Shown: in pieces, positions 8,647-19,565 of the stretch | Layout of the letters: every line of letters starts with the position of its first letter | Position numbering within the stretch: position 1 is the first letter of the stretch | Assembly (NCBI GenBank): GCA_964035575.1 | Contig: OZ037904.1 | Coordinates: forward strand, 1,116,001 to 1,180,000 | DNA length: 64,000 nucleotides | Direction of reading: 5' to 3' | From: Rhynchopus sp. YZ270_cl-10 | Lineage: Eukaryota > Euglenozoa > Diplonemea > Diplonemida > Diplonemidae | The notes under the pieces: model-generated | Told to the model about the DNA's origin: nothing | Database searches by the model: none | The model's input: the letters and a program-made list of their open reading frames with translations, nothing else | Position numbers and translations under genes: made by a program

Positions 8647-11600
8647 TTCAGGTCTAAAAAAACGTCTCGAGGTACAGCACACGAAGCCCGTCGACCAGCC
8701 GTATTTGGGCGCAAACGTCTGGCATCGGAAGCGCTTGCTACTCTTCCGGTGGCACTGAGTACCGCAAGCGAGACAGATTCGGTTGTAAGCCTGCCCTCAT
8801 GTGCAGACTCGTCGTGGTCTTCTGAGGGTGACCCAGAAAACGAAGAAGATCACACCGCTGTATGCGAGCACCTGGTGTTTCTCAACTCGGCTCTGGAGCT
8901 GCTTGGCGACGACCCCTGCCTGCCGCAGGAGGGCGAAGGTATGCAGATGGGCATTAGTGACACTGCGCACATCACTGCTTATGCCTCCCAGCAGTGTTGC
9001 ACCTATAGACTCGCATCTGTGGTGCACTCTGCTGCTGAGGCTTTTGACAGTCTTTGGCTGCACTCTTTGGCTTCACACACAGCGGAGTGGGAACAGGCCC
9101 CCAGCCAGAACCCACATCACACAGGGCTCTTGACCCTCTCCAATGATCCCGTAGATACGGTGTTTCAGATGTAAAGTTGTAGACGACTAATCACACGAGG
9201 CGTAGGCTCTCCTAGTCCTCAGCAGGTCTGCTTGAGGTCCTTCTAACAATGGCGGTGGGATGCCTTCCTGTCTTACTTTGTTTTCCTTATGTCATCACCC
9301 TCCCCACCTCCCTCCCCACCACTTCTCATCCACAGATCGCGAGGCCTGCCTCCTCAGACAACGACCAGAGCTGCTTCTTCCCCTTCGTGAGATGCCACTT
9401 GCCACAGTCTTGATCGAACGCCACCGTGTCGACGGCAGGTGGACACCCGTTGCACAGCGCATTTCAGAGCGACGCAGGCCAACAGTGACGTACCCGGGAC
9501 ACAGCCTGCTGCGACACACACAGCTCACGGCAGAGGAAACACTGTCTGACTCCTCTCTTGCCGACACCTTCAGCGAGGCAGAGGAGCCCATCGTACCCTC
9601 CGACCCAGGTGTGTGCGCAGTGCAGCTGTGGTGCAGCCTCAACCATGTCACACGCGACGAGGCCTCAGCGAGCGGACTCTGGGACCGCCAGAACGGCTGG
9701 ACCGAGGTGTGGTGGTATACAATGCCCGGTGTGCCCTTCGACAGGGACTTCCTAGCTGCGTACGAGGCGCAACCGTGCTCAATGCACACACAGCTGCACG
9801 GCGCCCCTTCCTGTGCACAGCACGCCCCTGCCCTGTGGCGTGGGGTGGCTACGTTGGCGGCAGCCCACCAGCACACAGCAGAGACAACGCGGAGGTTGCA
9901 GTGCGTGGACTGGGATAACGTTGTGATGGGTACGTGTGGGTACCTCCTGAACGTACCGCAGCTGCTTGCGCTGCGCTACCACGTGCTGTCGTGCTGGAGG
10001 GAGGGCGGGACACTGCGTGATGCTGGTAAGGCATGTGAATGGGTGTTTGACTGTGCTGAGTACCCGCTCATGACGCAGCAGTGCCTGGGTTTGAAGCAGC
10101 CCTTGAAGCTAGCAGCAGAGTGCACAGGAGCGTTCCACTGGACACACCTTGCACACTCCGCGTACGAGCACAGGAAGCTGGTGGCCGCTGAGATTGAGGC
10201 TGCACTGAACTATGCCGTGTGCTTCTCTTCGCGAGACGCCTCCGCCTGGGGGAAGTGGTCAGCAGAGGCTGCTGACTCAGGACTACCGGAGCACTCCCAT
10301 GTGACAAACCTCTTTGTGCGATGGCTGGTGGTCGACACACTTCAGCATGTGGCACCTGAAATGGGTGCCGAAGGGGCACAGGCAGGTGCAGCATTGCTCT
10401 CGAAGGCACACGGCAGTGCAGGGTACATGCGTCGTGCACGTGTATGGGAGCTACTCTGCTTCCGTGTCGAGGGGGGCAGGCGCATCGGTGTGCCCGACTT
10501 TGCAGACCAGCAACGTGACGCAAGCCCTCTGCCGTATGCAGACGCACTGCAACACTGGCAGGAGTTCGATGCAGCACGCACAGCACACACCCCGCAGCAC
10601 ACAGGGCCGCTCCACACTGCGCTGAGCCGTGCTGTGTGCGACCTTGACGCACCTACAGACTCGACCCTCTGCGGGACGTGGCACTTCATTGACACGACTG
10701 TCCTGAACTGCATGAGCGGCTGTCCTGCGACACTCGAAGAAGGCAAATGCGAGCTTGGCATGCGCCAAGATTCGCGTCTCAGGTGCAAGACTTGCAAAGG
10801 CCCCATGCGTGGTTCGCAGCGTTCCTTGACATGCAGCCTGGTACAGGGTGGTGTGTGCGTGGCTCTCTGCGGGCTTCCATACGCTGCAGGCGCAGTGTCC
10901 GGTGTCCTGGACAGCACCACCTTCGAGGGGGACGTCACAGACGCGGAGGGGCAGGTGCTGCACTTCGAGCTACACGTGAGGGCGCCGAATGTAGTGCAGC
11001 TACGGTACCGACAGCTCTCGTGGACAGGGTGCAGTACGTTCGCGTGCACACGAAGCACGCCTCTTGTGGTGCCAGAGGTGGAGGAGGTGCCGGACTGGCG
11101 TTCGTTCCCGCTGTCCTTGAAGGCAGAACGGCTGCGCAGGCTTGATATGTACGGGATTACCACACCCGAGGATTATCTCACATGGGGCCCATGGCCGATG
11201 CTGTGTCCCCCAGTCCTTTCGCACGAAACACTCGTGGCACAGACCCCTGTGTCGTGCTGCACGCTTGACATGCCCGACTTGACAGCCGCACTGAGCACAT
11301 TTCTCCTGCATGTGTACAGCAAGGACCAGAAGGCACGAAGGTTTGACTCCGACGCATGGGACGCAGCTGCGATCACTTCGCACTACCACCAGTGCTACTG
11401 CGACCTGCTTCGCAGGCGTGTGTGGGAGACAGGCATTGTGGGCGAGGTGCGCGCACGGCAGCCAGACGCCATGCCACCACGGCACCCCCTCTGTGTGTGC
11501 GGACGCGACGAAACAGCACAGTGGAGCCAGCCTGGCGACAGGGACCCATGCATGGTGAGCGAAGAGGCAAGACAGTGCAGTCTCTACGGCAGTACACAGG

Positions 11601-12226
11601 GCAGCCGCTGCCTTCTGGCCATTGAGGCCAGCGCACTCCACCCGTGGATCCGCGCACACACGCACCCCGCAGATTGGGAGACATGCCTCGAGCCACAGCA
11701 CTGGGCATACGCGATCTACCAGTCCATTACTGCTGACTTTTGGGGGTTCCCTCTTGGGCAGTCGAATGCACTGACACTTGTAGTACTTGCTGCTGCTGTG
11801 GCAAGCATTGCAACACCACAGGACGCTTCCGACACGAAGAAGAAGAAAGACGATGCTAATGCTGATGATGCTGAGGAGCGTTTCTTCTACCAATACTTCT
11901 ACGGCGGGCAGGCAGCAGACGTCGAGGCACATCACCCACGAAGCATCCTGCACGCAGGTGACGCCGTGACCGTGACACAGGAAGGTGCAGACAGAACCCT
12001 CATGCGTGCCTACCACGACGGCCACGTGGGCCAACCCCTCTGCACCAGCATCGCTGAGGTGCCTGCCATCTACGCCGACGCACACGAGAAGCCCAACTAC
12101 ACATTCCTCACAGAGGGCCCCGCCGTGGTCCTCACCTGCCCTGGTTCACAGCCAGGGTCTGTGGCCGATGTACAGCAAGGGACTGTTACCGTGAGTGTGT
12201 GGCCTGGCGACTGCCTGAGGGCGTGA
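8579..12226 (+). CDS. Large cysteine-rich orphan protein, three exons
   Basis: Best model: ATGCAG at 8579-8584; intron 8585-8631 (GTATGC...GTTTCAG, branch-like CTGAC); exon 2 8632-9170; intron 9171-9357 (GTAAAG...CTCCTCAG); exon 3 9358-12226. This joins in frame to 1137 residues. A stronger pyrimidine tract ends in CAG at 9335, but that site puts exon 3 out of frame; it could instead serve a separate transcript starting at ATG 9392. I recognise no family. The protein is rich in Cys, His and Trp, acidic and Ser-rich near the N-terminus, has two CxxC pairs near RCKTCKGPM, one short hydrophobic stretch around residues 985-1000, and then a KKKKDD acidic patch. Codon use matches neighbouring genes, so exon 3 is surely coding; the 5' exons are less certain. 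If intron 1 is retained, an in-frame ATG at 8587 still gives an open protein. Confidence 0.65.
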
Positions 12227-13226
12227 CAGAAGGTGTTGTGTATGGGTACCGAGGTATCAAAAGGCCAAGTGGGCAATCTCATTTGATACTCTCTCGCAAG
12301 TGTCGTCAAAGGTGGGCTGTGTGTGCTGGGGGTAACTGCAAGGGGCGCATGTCTTGAGGGCATAGTGCTGTGTTTTCATTATTATTCATTAGCGTTTTTA
12401 GCACGTTTTGAACTACTCTTCTTAAAAGAAATACATTGTTGTGTCTACATCCGTCTCGGGGTAGTCTGCAGCAAAAATCTCATTCAAAAAAAACACAGAT
12501 TTCTGTGTTTTTTTTTTCTTTTCTTCTTCTTTCCTTTTTTCCCCTTACACGCAGTGATATTGGAAACCCGAATAATAAAGCCAACGTTTAATCGCATGAT
12601 ACCGACTATTTTCTCCTTTAAAATCCACTTTGCGTCAAATTCAGATCACACACTGTTTTTGGCTGCGTTCAACGAAAATAATCTTCCCTTTTCCTAGTCG
12701 AGTAATCAAAATCAATTGGCGACAGTAAAAGTCGGGGTTTTTATACAATAATTGTTCTGTTCAGGGGATTCTTGTGGTGTTTAGGCCATTACCTATAGGT
12801 GAAGGTCTGAATGCTTCTCGGGTTCCCAAATTTTTTTTATCTGTTTTACACCTTCTGTTGTTGACCGCAGGGTATTTGTGCTTTCATACCCCCTCCTTTT
12901 TTGTTTGCGTTTGCACTATCAACGCTGCATTTATCTGAAATCATATTTTGTGTGCAAATTGGTCTCCCACGTTTTCTTTCATTTTGTTTGCTATTTTGTT
13001 TTTTTCCCCCCTCGACATGTTGTGATTGTTAAGCATTGTCGTCTCACTGTGTGTGGTTTCCCACAGGCCAGTCGGGTGCATCAGGGTGTTTTTTCTTTGG
13101 TGTTTTTTCTTCGCTTAAACACCCTGTGCGCCCGACATACCTTCCCACACTGCACACAGCTCCTCCCTATGTTCCACCCTATTGCATGACCACTTCCCTC
13201 CCTCCAGCCCTTCTCTTTTTACTGTA

Positions 13227-13266
13227 GATGTGTCTGCACGAAAGGCATGTTCATCTTTTAAGGTTT
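13227..13266 (+). repeat. Group A' hairpin element
   Basis: GATGTGTCTGC, loop ACGAAAG, GCATG, then TTCATCTTTTAAGG. Same layout as the copy at 39117 but with a different stem. Confidence 0.4.
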
Positions 13267-13474
13267 TGGCGTGGTCTAACGTCGCTTAGTACATCGCAAA
13301 TACTTCCGTACTACGATTGCGCCAGTTTTCTTTATTTTGTTTCTTTATTTTGTTTTCTGTTTACAACCTGGTTTCCATTCTCCCATTATCATTTCTTTGT
13401 TGTGGCGTGAGAGAACAGTCGGTTGTTCAAATTTGTTTTTTTTTTTTTTTCCATTGAAGATGGGTGCATTGAGC

Positions 13475-13569
13475 CACCTGATTTTTACCCCGCGTATAGG
13501 CGCGTAAAGGCGTGTACGGACGGTCCGTATATGCCTGTTCGGACCTATACGCGGGGTAAAAATCAGGTG
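13475..13569. mobile_element. MITE with perfect CACCTGATTTTTACCCCG ends
   Basis: Inverted ends pair perfectly over about 26 bp (CACCTGATTTTTACCCCGCG and onward to TATAGG). The 43-bp centre is GC-rich and itself partly palindromic (ACGGACGGTCCGT). Total 95 bp, non-coding. Confidence 0.65.
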
Positions 13570-13627
13570 CATGAAGCACATTCTTCTAAGTTTTTCTTTG
13601 TTTTTACTTGCTTTTTTTAGCTACACC

Positions 13628-13730
13628 CACCTGATTTTGCCCCCCAAAAAAACCGGCTTTTGGCCCTATCCGGTCTATCCTTGCCCTATCCGGCCATATC
13701 CGGCCATATCCGCGGGGTAAAAATCAGGTG
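13628..13730. mobile_element. MITE, same ends, different core
   Basis: Ends CACCTGATTTTGCCCC and the inverse of CACCTGATTTTTACCCCGCG. The core carries repeated CCCTATCCGG/CCATATCCGG units. It lies only 58 bp from the 13475 element. Confidence 0.6.
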
Positions 13731-14011
13731 GTACACTGTCATGAGAGGACTTTGTATTTCAAGCCAACCCTTTTTCCTTCTTCCCCTCCCCTTTGGTCAG
13801 TTGCACTTTTTTCACTTCACCGTTTTCCCCTTTTGTTTTGGTATGTGTGTTACCTGTTTCCCCCCCCTCTCAAATAGATAACACCAAGGGAAAAAAGACA
13901 AGACCTCCTTGAACACATAGCGATGTACTGTTTTGCGTATGATGCGCAGTTAGAATGTTGTGTTCATAGAGGTCTTGCGCTCTCAAGTCTCGAAGGGGGA
14001 AAAAAAACACA

Positions 14012-14078
14012 GTGGAGATTGCACAACTGTGGCAACACAACCGAGGCAACTACACTTCTCCAATAATTTATCAAAAAA
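14012..14078 (+). repeat. Group B element
   Basis: GTGGAGATTGCACAACTGTG, then GCAACACAACCGAGGCAACT and ACACTTCTCCAATAATTTATC. Lies 64 bp upstream of the tRNA-like sequence. Confidence 0.65.
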
Positions 14079-14141
14079 GATGGCGTCGTGAGTTTATTTT
14101 ATTGTGTTCTCCTCTACCACACACCACCACCACCATCAGTC

Positions 14142-14212
14142 GGTCGTAGCTCAGTCGGTAGAGCATTGGTAATAAAAGCCAACGGTCCCAGGTTCGAGCC
14201 CTGTCACGGCCA
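14142..14212 (+). tRNA. tRNA-Ile(AAU)-like sequence, probably degenerate
   Basis: Has an intact A box (TAGCTCAGTCGG), D arm GCTC/GAGC, a 5-bp anticodon stem TTGGT/GCCAA, variable region, and a B box GGTTCGAGCC in a T arm ending before CACGGCCA. TTTTT at 14216-14220 could terminate Pol III. Faults: the acceptor stem is two bases short on the 5' side (GGTCG then TA), position 33 is not T in the best fold, and the outer T-stem pair mismatches. From memory the ends resemble tRNA-Ile(AAU). It may be a pseudogene or a tRNA-derived SINE head; the sequence just 3' (GGCCATATTCTGCGCAAG) recurs diverged near 1113-1134. Confidence 0.45.
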
Positions 14213-14323
14213 CTACTTTTTGTAGGGCCATATTCTGCGCAAGAATTACCCTCACTAGGCATCACACCATAATCATCATCACCACCACCAAGGCAGAGTA
14301 TCACACACAACACCACAGCACAA

Positions 14324-16114
14324 ATGAGCCACGAGTCAAGCGAGGCTGCTGCTTTGGATGTCGTGAAGGACGTGCTTGCAGGGAAGAAGCCTATTGGCGA
14401 TGTGCTTGGCCACCTGCACGCGGGGGACCTGACAATGGGGCTGAACCCCAACATCGCCATTCCACGTGGTGATAAGACGCCTGTCGAGGTGGCTGCGTGC
14501 TCGCCTGTTGCGCCCATGGACCAATACAACCGAGTGCTCGTGGACGAGACTGGCCCGCACACCACACGCAAGAACCCGACACCCTCGGCAGACTACGACC
14601 TTGTCGTGATCGGTGCAGGTGTCGCAGGGCTGCTCTCCTCCATCATGGGCAAGGCGCTTGGCAAGCGCGTGGCGATGATCGAACGCCACTACCTGGGTGG
14701 GGACTGTCTGAACGTCGGCTGCTTCCCGTCGAAGGCACTGATTGCCTGCGCCAAGCGGGTGCACGAAATCAAAACGGCAGGCGAGTTTGGGATCAAGGTG
14801 GGGGGCCCTGTGGAGGTCGACTTCCCTTTCATTATGGAACGCATGCGGAAGCTGAGGGCGTCCATTGCGCCACACGACGGTGTCGAACGGTACGAACGCG
14901 ACTTCAATGAGCACGTCTTCCTTGGGCAGGCGAAGTTCGTCGGCGACAAGAAGGTCGAGGTGAAGGCAGCCGACGGCAGCATCTCTGTACTCAACTACAA
15001 GAAGGCGATGATTGCCACAGGTGGCTCCGCATTTGTTCCCCCAATCCGCGGCATCCAGACGGCACCCATCCTCACGAACAACACCTTCTTCAACCTGCAG
15101 GCCCTGCCACCTAGGCTCGCCTTGATCGGTGCTGGCCCCATCGGGATTGAAATGGCTCAGACCATGGCACGGTTTGGCTGCAAAGTGACCATCCTTGAGT
15201 ACTACCACCAGATCCTGCGACGCGAGGACCCCGATGCCGCCACCATGCTGCAGGACTTCCTTGTCGAGCACGAGGAGAACCTTTCGCTGAAGCTTGGCGT
15301 CGCCATCGAGAGCATCGAGCTGTCCTCTGCAGACAGCACACCGGCACCAAGGACAGCACCCACAGCAGCAGGGCAGTGGGATGAGTACACGATCACCCTG
15401 AAGCACGGTGACGGGCTTGTCGAGACGATCGTGGTGGATGCCGTTCTGAACGCTACTGGACGGGTGCCCAACGTCACGGGGCTGGGCTTGGAGGAGGTGG
15501 GAGTAGCCTACGACACACGCTCGGGTGTGCACATAGACGATCACTTCAAGACCACCAACGATGACATCTACTCCTGTGGAGACGTCGCGTCGCCCTTCAA
15601 ATTCACCCATGCCGCCGACTGGCAGGCACGCACCGCTATCAGGAATATGTACCTGGGTGTGACAGAGTCGCAGCACAACCTGCTGACACCCTGGTGCACC
15701 TACACAGACCCAGAGATTGCGCACGTTGGGAAGTACGAAAGTGAGCTGACCAGCCAAGGGGTAGAGTTTGTGACATACAAGCGCAACTTTGCGGATGTGG
15801 ACAGATGCAAATGTGAGGGAGTTGTTGACGGCTTTGTGAAGCTCACATCCCTCAAGGGCACGGACAAAATCCTTGGATGCACCATTGTGGGGCCAAATGC
15901 CGGTGATCTGATCTCAGAGGTAACTGTCGCGATGACCTCAGGGATGGGCCTCTCCAAGCTTGCGGGCACCATCCACCCGTACCCGACCACTGCCGAAGCG
16001 ATCAGACAGTGTGCAGCAATGTACTGGCAGGCGGGCAACCTGAAGACACCACTGAACAACGCCGCTGTGCAGCTCCTGATGGAGCCAAAGTGCACGAGAA
16101 AGTCTAGCCTCTAG
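14324..16114 (+). CDS. Pyridine nucleotide-disulfide oxidoreductase, mercuric-reductase-like
   Basis: A 596-residue flavoprotein. After an 85-90-residue N-terminal extension come the FAD-binding VVIGAGVAGL (about 93-102), the redox-active disulfide GDCLNVGCFPSK (about 127-138), the NAD(P)-binding LIGAGPIGIE (about 266-275), the second FAD motif IYSCGDVA (about 414-421) and the dimerisation domain with HPYPTTAE (about 551-558) that carries the catalytic His. This is the class I architecture shared by dihydrolipoamide dehydrogenase, glutathione reductase and mercuric reductase. The GDLISE segment near the C-terminus favours the MerA-like branch. No metal-binding GMTCxxC domain is present, so true mercury reduction is not implied. 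ATG chosen just after CCACAG; the extension has no clear organelle targeting signal. Single exon. Confidence 0.9.
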   Translation: MSHESSEAAALDVVKDVLAGKKPIGDVLGHLHAGDLTMGLNPNIAIPRGDKTPVEVAACSPVAPMDQYNRVLVDETGPHTTRKNPTPSADYDLVVIGAGVAGLLSSIMGKALGKRVAMIERHYLGGDCLNVGCFPSKALIACAKRVHEIKTAGEFGIKVGGPVEVDFPFIMERMRKLRASIAPHDGVERYERDFNEHVFLGQAKFVGDKKVEVKAADGSISVLNYKKAMIATGGSAFVPPIRGIQTAPILTNNTFFNLQALPPRLALIGAGPIGIEMAQTMARFGCKVTILEYYHQILRREDPDAATMLQDFLVEHEENLSLKLGVAIESIELSSADSTPAPRTAPTAAGQWDEYTITLKHGDGLVETIVVDAVLNATGRVPNVTGLGLEEVGVAYDTRSGVHIDDHFKTTNDDIYSCGDVASPFKFTHAADWQARTAIRNMYLGVTESQHNLLTPWCTYTDPEIAHVGKYESELTSQGVEFVTYKRNFADVDRCKCEGVVDGFVKLTSLKGTDKILGCTIVGPNAGDLISEVTVAMTSGMGLSKLAGTIHPYPTTAEAIRQCAAMYWQAGNLKTPLNNAAVQLLMEPKCTRKSSL

Positions 16115-16676
16115 GGTAGTGTTTGTGACGTTCATCTTCCTTTTTCCCTTTTTCCCCTTTTTTTCACAGTGCCTGTGTCCGCTGTATCTCCGGTGAGGCA
16201 TTTGCACTTTCAACTCTTTTTGGTTCAAATGTTATGGGTTCAGGGAAGCTGTCTCATTTGTGTTGAGAAGCATCTTTAAGAAGGGGAATAACAGCAGCAG
16301 CGTCTCAAAACGAAGCAACAGTACACTGCTTCGGGAGTGTGATGACTTATGGACCAGAACACATTTTGGTGTGACACCGTGGTACACAAGACACACACAG
16401 CTTCATATTGCTACGTTCTCGTTTTTCCTCAATTATTTTTTTTTTTTTTTCAAAAGAAAAGAATCCCACCCACCCTGGTACGTGTGTGCTGTGCACTTTT
16501 GGCGTGACTTGTCTTTTTCTATTTTCTCAAATTCATACACTTTCAAATTTTTATTTGAAAGTGTATGCATTTGTGTATTTTTAAGATTTTAGAAGTATTA
16601 CTGAAGAATACAACATTAACTGTACTCTCCATCTTAATGGGTTTACACTAATACAACTTTTCAAAAAAACAAAAAA

Positions 16677-17035
16677 GGGAAGGCTCGTTTTTCCTTTTAA
16701 TGTTACAAAGTAACAATAAACCATTTTTCCCGGTGACCCCCCCCTCCCCACCCCCTATGTTACACGGAAAAACCGTTTTTCCGAATTGTCATTTATTGTA
16801 ACAACAAGGCGCAGTGGACGTGCACATCCGAAAACACCCGCATTTGCATTTCCGGAATCCGTCCGCACTGTGGTGGGGTCAATCTGCCGAAATGGACAAG
16901 TTCTTGTTGTTGGAAAAAGCCACTTTTTCCCGCCATTGTTACAAAAAAAAAAGTTTTTTCCCCGGATTTCGGTCGGACCCCCTCCCCCCCCTTTATTGTT
17001 ACTTTGTAACATTAAATGGAAAAACGAGCCTTCCC
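16677..17035. mobile_element. 359-bp inverted-repeat element
   Basis: Ends GGGAAGGCTCGTTTTTCC... pair over about 40 bp, including TGTTACAAAGTAACAATAAA and its inverse. The core contains the module with CCGTCCGCACTGTGGTGGGG also found in hAT-type elements at 19566 and 33198 and in the 59289 element. Flanks are A-rich, so a target duplication cannot be read. Confidence 0.6.
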
Positions 17036-17281
17036 AAACAAAACAAAACAAACAAAAAACCAGAATAAAACGTGCCTCACCAGCTGCTCAAATCGTCACA
17101 CCGCCACACACGCACAAACCTCGGGTTGCCTCACCTCTACCCCCCCATCCAGCTTCCGTTTCGTTATTATGTTTAGTCAGTAGCAATACCCGCTCCCGTC
17201 TCTCTCTTTTTTACGCCTTTTTTCAGGTGATGAAGCAAAAAACAAAGCTTAGGTTCATCTATTCCCAACCTCTCTTTCGTT

Positions 17282-17340
17282 AAGGTGACCAGAAGCATGA
17301 GCGAGGCCTAGGTTTCATCTTACAACATTTTCTTTATTTT
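17282..17340 (+). repeat. Group A element
   Basis: AAGGTGACCAGAAGCATGAG, CGAGGCCTAGGTTTCATCTT, ACAAC, then TTTTCTTTATTTTTTGC. Diverged stem, conserved tail. Confidence 0.45.
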
Positions 17341-17473
17341 TTGCACTAAACAATACAGTGCAAACACTCCCATTATGCCCTCCCCCAGATTTTCTCTCAA
17401 CCCTCCCTGATTTGTGCTGTCTGCGTCTCCCCTTTACCAGAACACTTTTCAATTCTCCTTGTTATTTTAGTAT

Positions 17474-17524
17474 AAAGTGACTAAGCATGAGAGGCTTAGG
17501 GTCATCTTATAAACTTTTTTTTAG
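17474..17524 (+). repeat. Group A hairpin element, intron-like copy
   Basis: Stem CTAAGC/GCTTAG around loop ATGAGAG, then GGTCATCTTATAAAC and a T run ending TTTTAG. GT (17477) to AG (17524) would make a 48-nt intron-like unit. Confidence 0.55.
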
Positions 17525-17787
17525 TTTCATACAAAAAAGCGTGACCATCATCCCAAACTCCCAATGCAAAAAAAAGACGAAGCTGTTGCCACTGTGCTGC
17601 GGTTGCCTATTTCCTTTTTCTCCGATTCCCCCCCAGCTCAGTACTGTGGCACAGTTTTGTTGTGTTCTTCTTCCCAACCCCGACTCTCTCTCGGATGCCA
17701 TATTTGGCATTTTCTGGGCATTTTAAGATGCGTATCAAACGAGGTTCATTTTTCTTTTTTGATTGTATTTTCTTTCATGTGCATACA

Positions 17788-17833
17788 GACCGCCGATGGA
17801 ACGGCGAAGCGTTTTTTGCACTTCCAACTTTTC
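17788..17833 (+). repeat. Group D element
   Basis: Hairpin GCCG-ATGGAA-CGGC is followed by GAAGCGTTTTTTGCACTTCC and AACTTTTC. Stem differs from the copy at 2775 while the tail is kept. Confidence 0.45.
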
Positions 17834-17916
17834 TTTTCAAGATATGTGTACCCAATTTTTAAATGTACGCATGCCTTTGCAAGAGTTTTAGCCTTTCTTT
17901 TTTTTTTTTGCTTAGT

Positions 17917-18005
17917 CGTCGACCTGATTTTACCTAAAATTTGGAGGAGTTTAGTGGTGTTAAAATCACCACTAAAGTCCACCAAATTTTTGGAAAAATC
18001 AGTCG
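17917..18005. mobile_element. MITE, CCTGATTTTACC-type
   Basis: GTCGACCTGATTTTACCTAA faces an inverted GACGACTGATTTTTCCAAAA, with AAATTTGG arms and a centre TTTAGTGGTGTTAAAATCAC that is itself palindromic. Related to the 2333 element. Confidence 0.5.
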
Positions 18006-18141
18006 TCATTCAACAGTATTTTTCTTTTTACCTTCTGTTCAGTAGAATAGTATGTGAAACAATTTCTTTTCAGCATCTATGGCGCTTCTCTTTGTAAGAG
18101 CCTTTCTAGCAAGATACGGTGGGTCGCATGGGGGTTAACTA

Positions 18142-18257
18142 CCTTAACTGTAAAAATGCTGGGCCGTAAAAATGTTGGGACAGCCCAAAAAAGGCTCGCT
18201 CGTCCCAACATTTTTACGGCCCAACTTTTTTACGTTTCAACATTTTTACAGTTACGG
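18142..18257. mobile_element. 116-bp MITE with TA target site
   Basis: Ends CCTTAACTGTAAAAATGCTG and, inverted, CCGTAACTGTAAAAATGTTG. Inner arms GGCCGTAAAAATGTTGGGAC pair perfectly with their partner. TA flanks at 18140-18141 and 18258-18259 suggest mobilisation by a Tc1/mariner-type transposase. Confidence 0.65.
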
Positions 18258-18589
18258 TATATGCCTTGCGGCGTTCGTTCATCATTCCAAAGTTCTTTTT
18301 TTGGGTGGTGTTTGGTGTGCGTTGATCCTTAGTCCGGGTGGTACATACAATTTTTTTTTCTCCCAAATACCACGCCCCCCCACACACACAGCAATTACAA
18401 ATTCAGTGTACTGTCGCAAAAATATATGCCTCGTTATCCGATCAGTCAGATGACTTGATCCGAGTGCTTTCGTTGACAACAGTCCACACACCCATCCCCT
18501 TTCTGACTCCCCCTTTCAGCTATTAGCGTAGTCTTTTGTTTTTGTTGTGACTCCGGAAACTGGGAAAGGACTCAGTATTTTTTTTTTAA

Positions 18590-18660
18590 AACCCCGCGGA
18601 TAACCAGTGCTTGCGTTCGCCGATGAACGGTGAGGCGTTTTTGCACCTTCAACTTCTCTT
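18590..18660 (+). repeat. Group D element
   Basis: CCCCGCGGATAACCAGTG, then hairpin CGTTC-GCCGAT-GAACG, then GGTGAGGCGTTTTTGCACC and TTCAACTTCTC. The tail matches the consensus GAGGCGTTTGCACTATCAAC. Confidence 0.5.
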
Positions 18661-19229
18661 TTTTTTCCCTTTGTCTTATTGGCAGGTTTGGGGAAAAAAC
18701 CCCCCCTTTTGCGCGTAGGATTTCTCTTTGTGAATGGATGGGTCTGTAGGGTGTATGAGTTTTCAGATAAAGAAAACATAATTAAGGGGTCAACGGTATT
18801 GGAGTGTACCATTGGTAATCAATGGTATTTCAATGATGGTATAGGTGACGACACCTCCCCTTTTTTGCAAGTTGTGTGCGTTTAGGAAGGCAACTGTGTA
18901 GTTTATTGCACATCTGAGGCCGTAGTGCTGGCTGTATTGTGATAATTGCCACGCTCTGGGATGAGGAGTGTTGCCCTTTTCCGCAAAAAGAAAAAAAGCC
19001 TCCCACCGTGTCATTGTTTACAGAACTTTGCAGAACAAAACAAACAAAACAAAACAATGTGCCGAAGAAAAACCATTTTTATTGGCCTCAAGAGGTTTCC
19101 TTCCTCTTCTTTTGCTTTACGCAAACATTTTTCTTTTTGCTTTTCAAACGTTAGGGTATCAGAATGGGGTGGGGGGGAGGGAGAGGTACGCATGGTAGCG
19201 TATGTCGCTCCCCCCCTTCTTGTTGGAAA

Positions 19230-19300
19230 GTGGAGATTGCACAAAAACTGTGGCAACACAACCCGAGGGCAACTACACTACTCCAAACAATTTATCAAAA
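19230..19300 (+). repeat. Group B element
   Basis: GTGGAGATTGCACAAAAACT, GTGGCAACACAACCCGAGGG, CAACTACACTACTCCAAACA, ATTTATCAAAA. Near full-length copy. Confidence 0.65.
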
Positions 19301-19565
19301 TAAAGTGTTATGTCGCCTCGAAAATCATCTCCCCCCTTTGGGTTATCATCTAAAAAGCTGTGTGTTTATTTCTTAAAAATGGTGTTGGGCAACGAGAGGC
19401 TCATCTTTTACAGTATTTTCTTTTTTATGTGTTTTTTTCCTCATCCTTTATTGGCATCTGCACCAACAGAGAGGTGATTGTATCGTCAGCCACCTACTTC
19501 CTTTCTCCCCTTATGTGTGTCTGTGTATGTGTGTATGCGCAGTTTTTTTTTTAAAAGGCTTTGCT

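Larger units (their letters stand above)
12227..14141. other. Intergenic, MITEs and small repeats
   Basis: No gene seen. AT-rich with T runs. Holds a partial group D tail (12904-12928), a group A' element (13227), two CACCTGATTTT-type MITEs (13475, 13628) and a group B element (14012). The pyrimidine tract ending CATCAG at 14139 is a possible acceptor for the next gene. Confidence 0.6.

Noticed and set aside
7549-8682. Open frames of 121-136 codons on both strands across the 241-bp array
   Set aside because: They recur with the repeat period, overlap each other and read through intron-like segments; only the exon interpretation connects to a real gene.
9171-9335. Intron ending at the stronger CAG 9335
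   Set aside because: It shifts exon 3 into a frame with an early stop; the CAG at 9357 keeps frame. It may still be used by another transcript.
11000-12085. 361-codon - strand frame inside the orphan gene
   Set aside because: Antisense shadow of GC-rich coding sequence; it lacks an acceptor and has no coherent domain.
14336-15757. 473-codon - strand frame opposite the oxidoreductase
   Set aside because: Antisense shadow; the + strand product has full family motifs.
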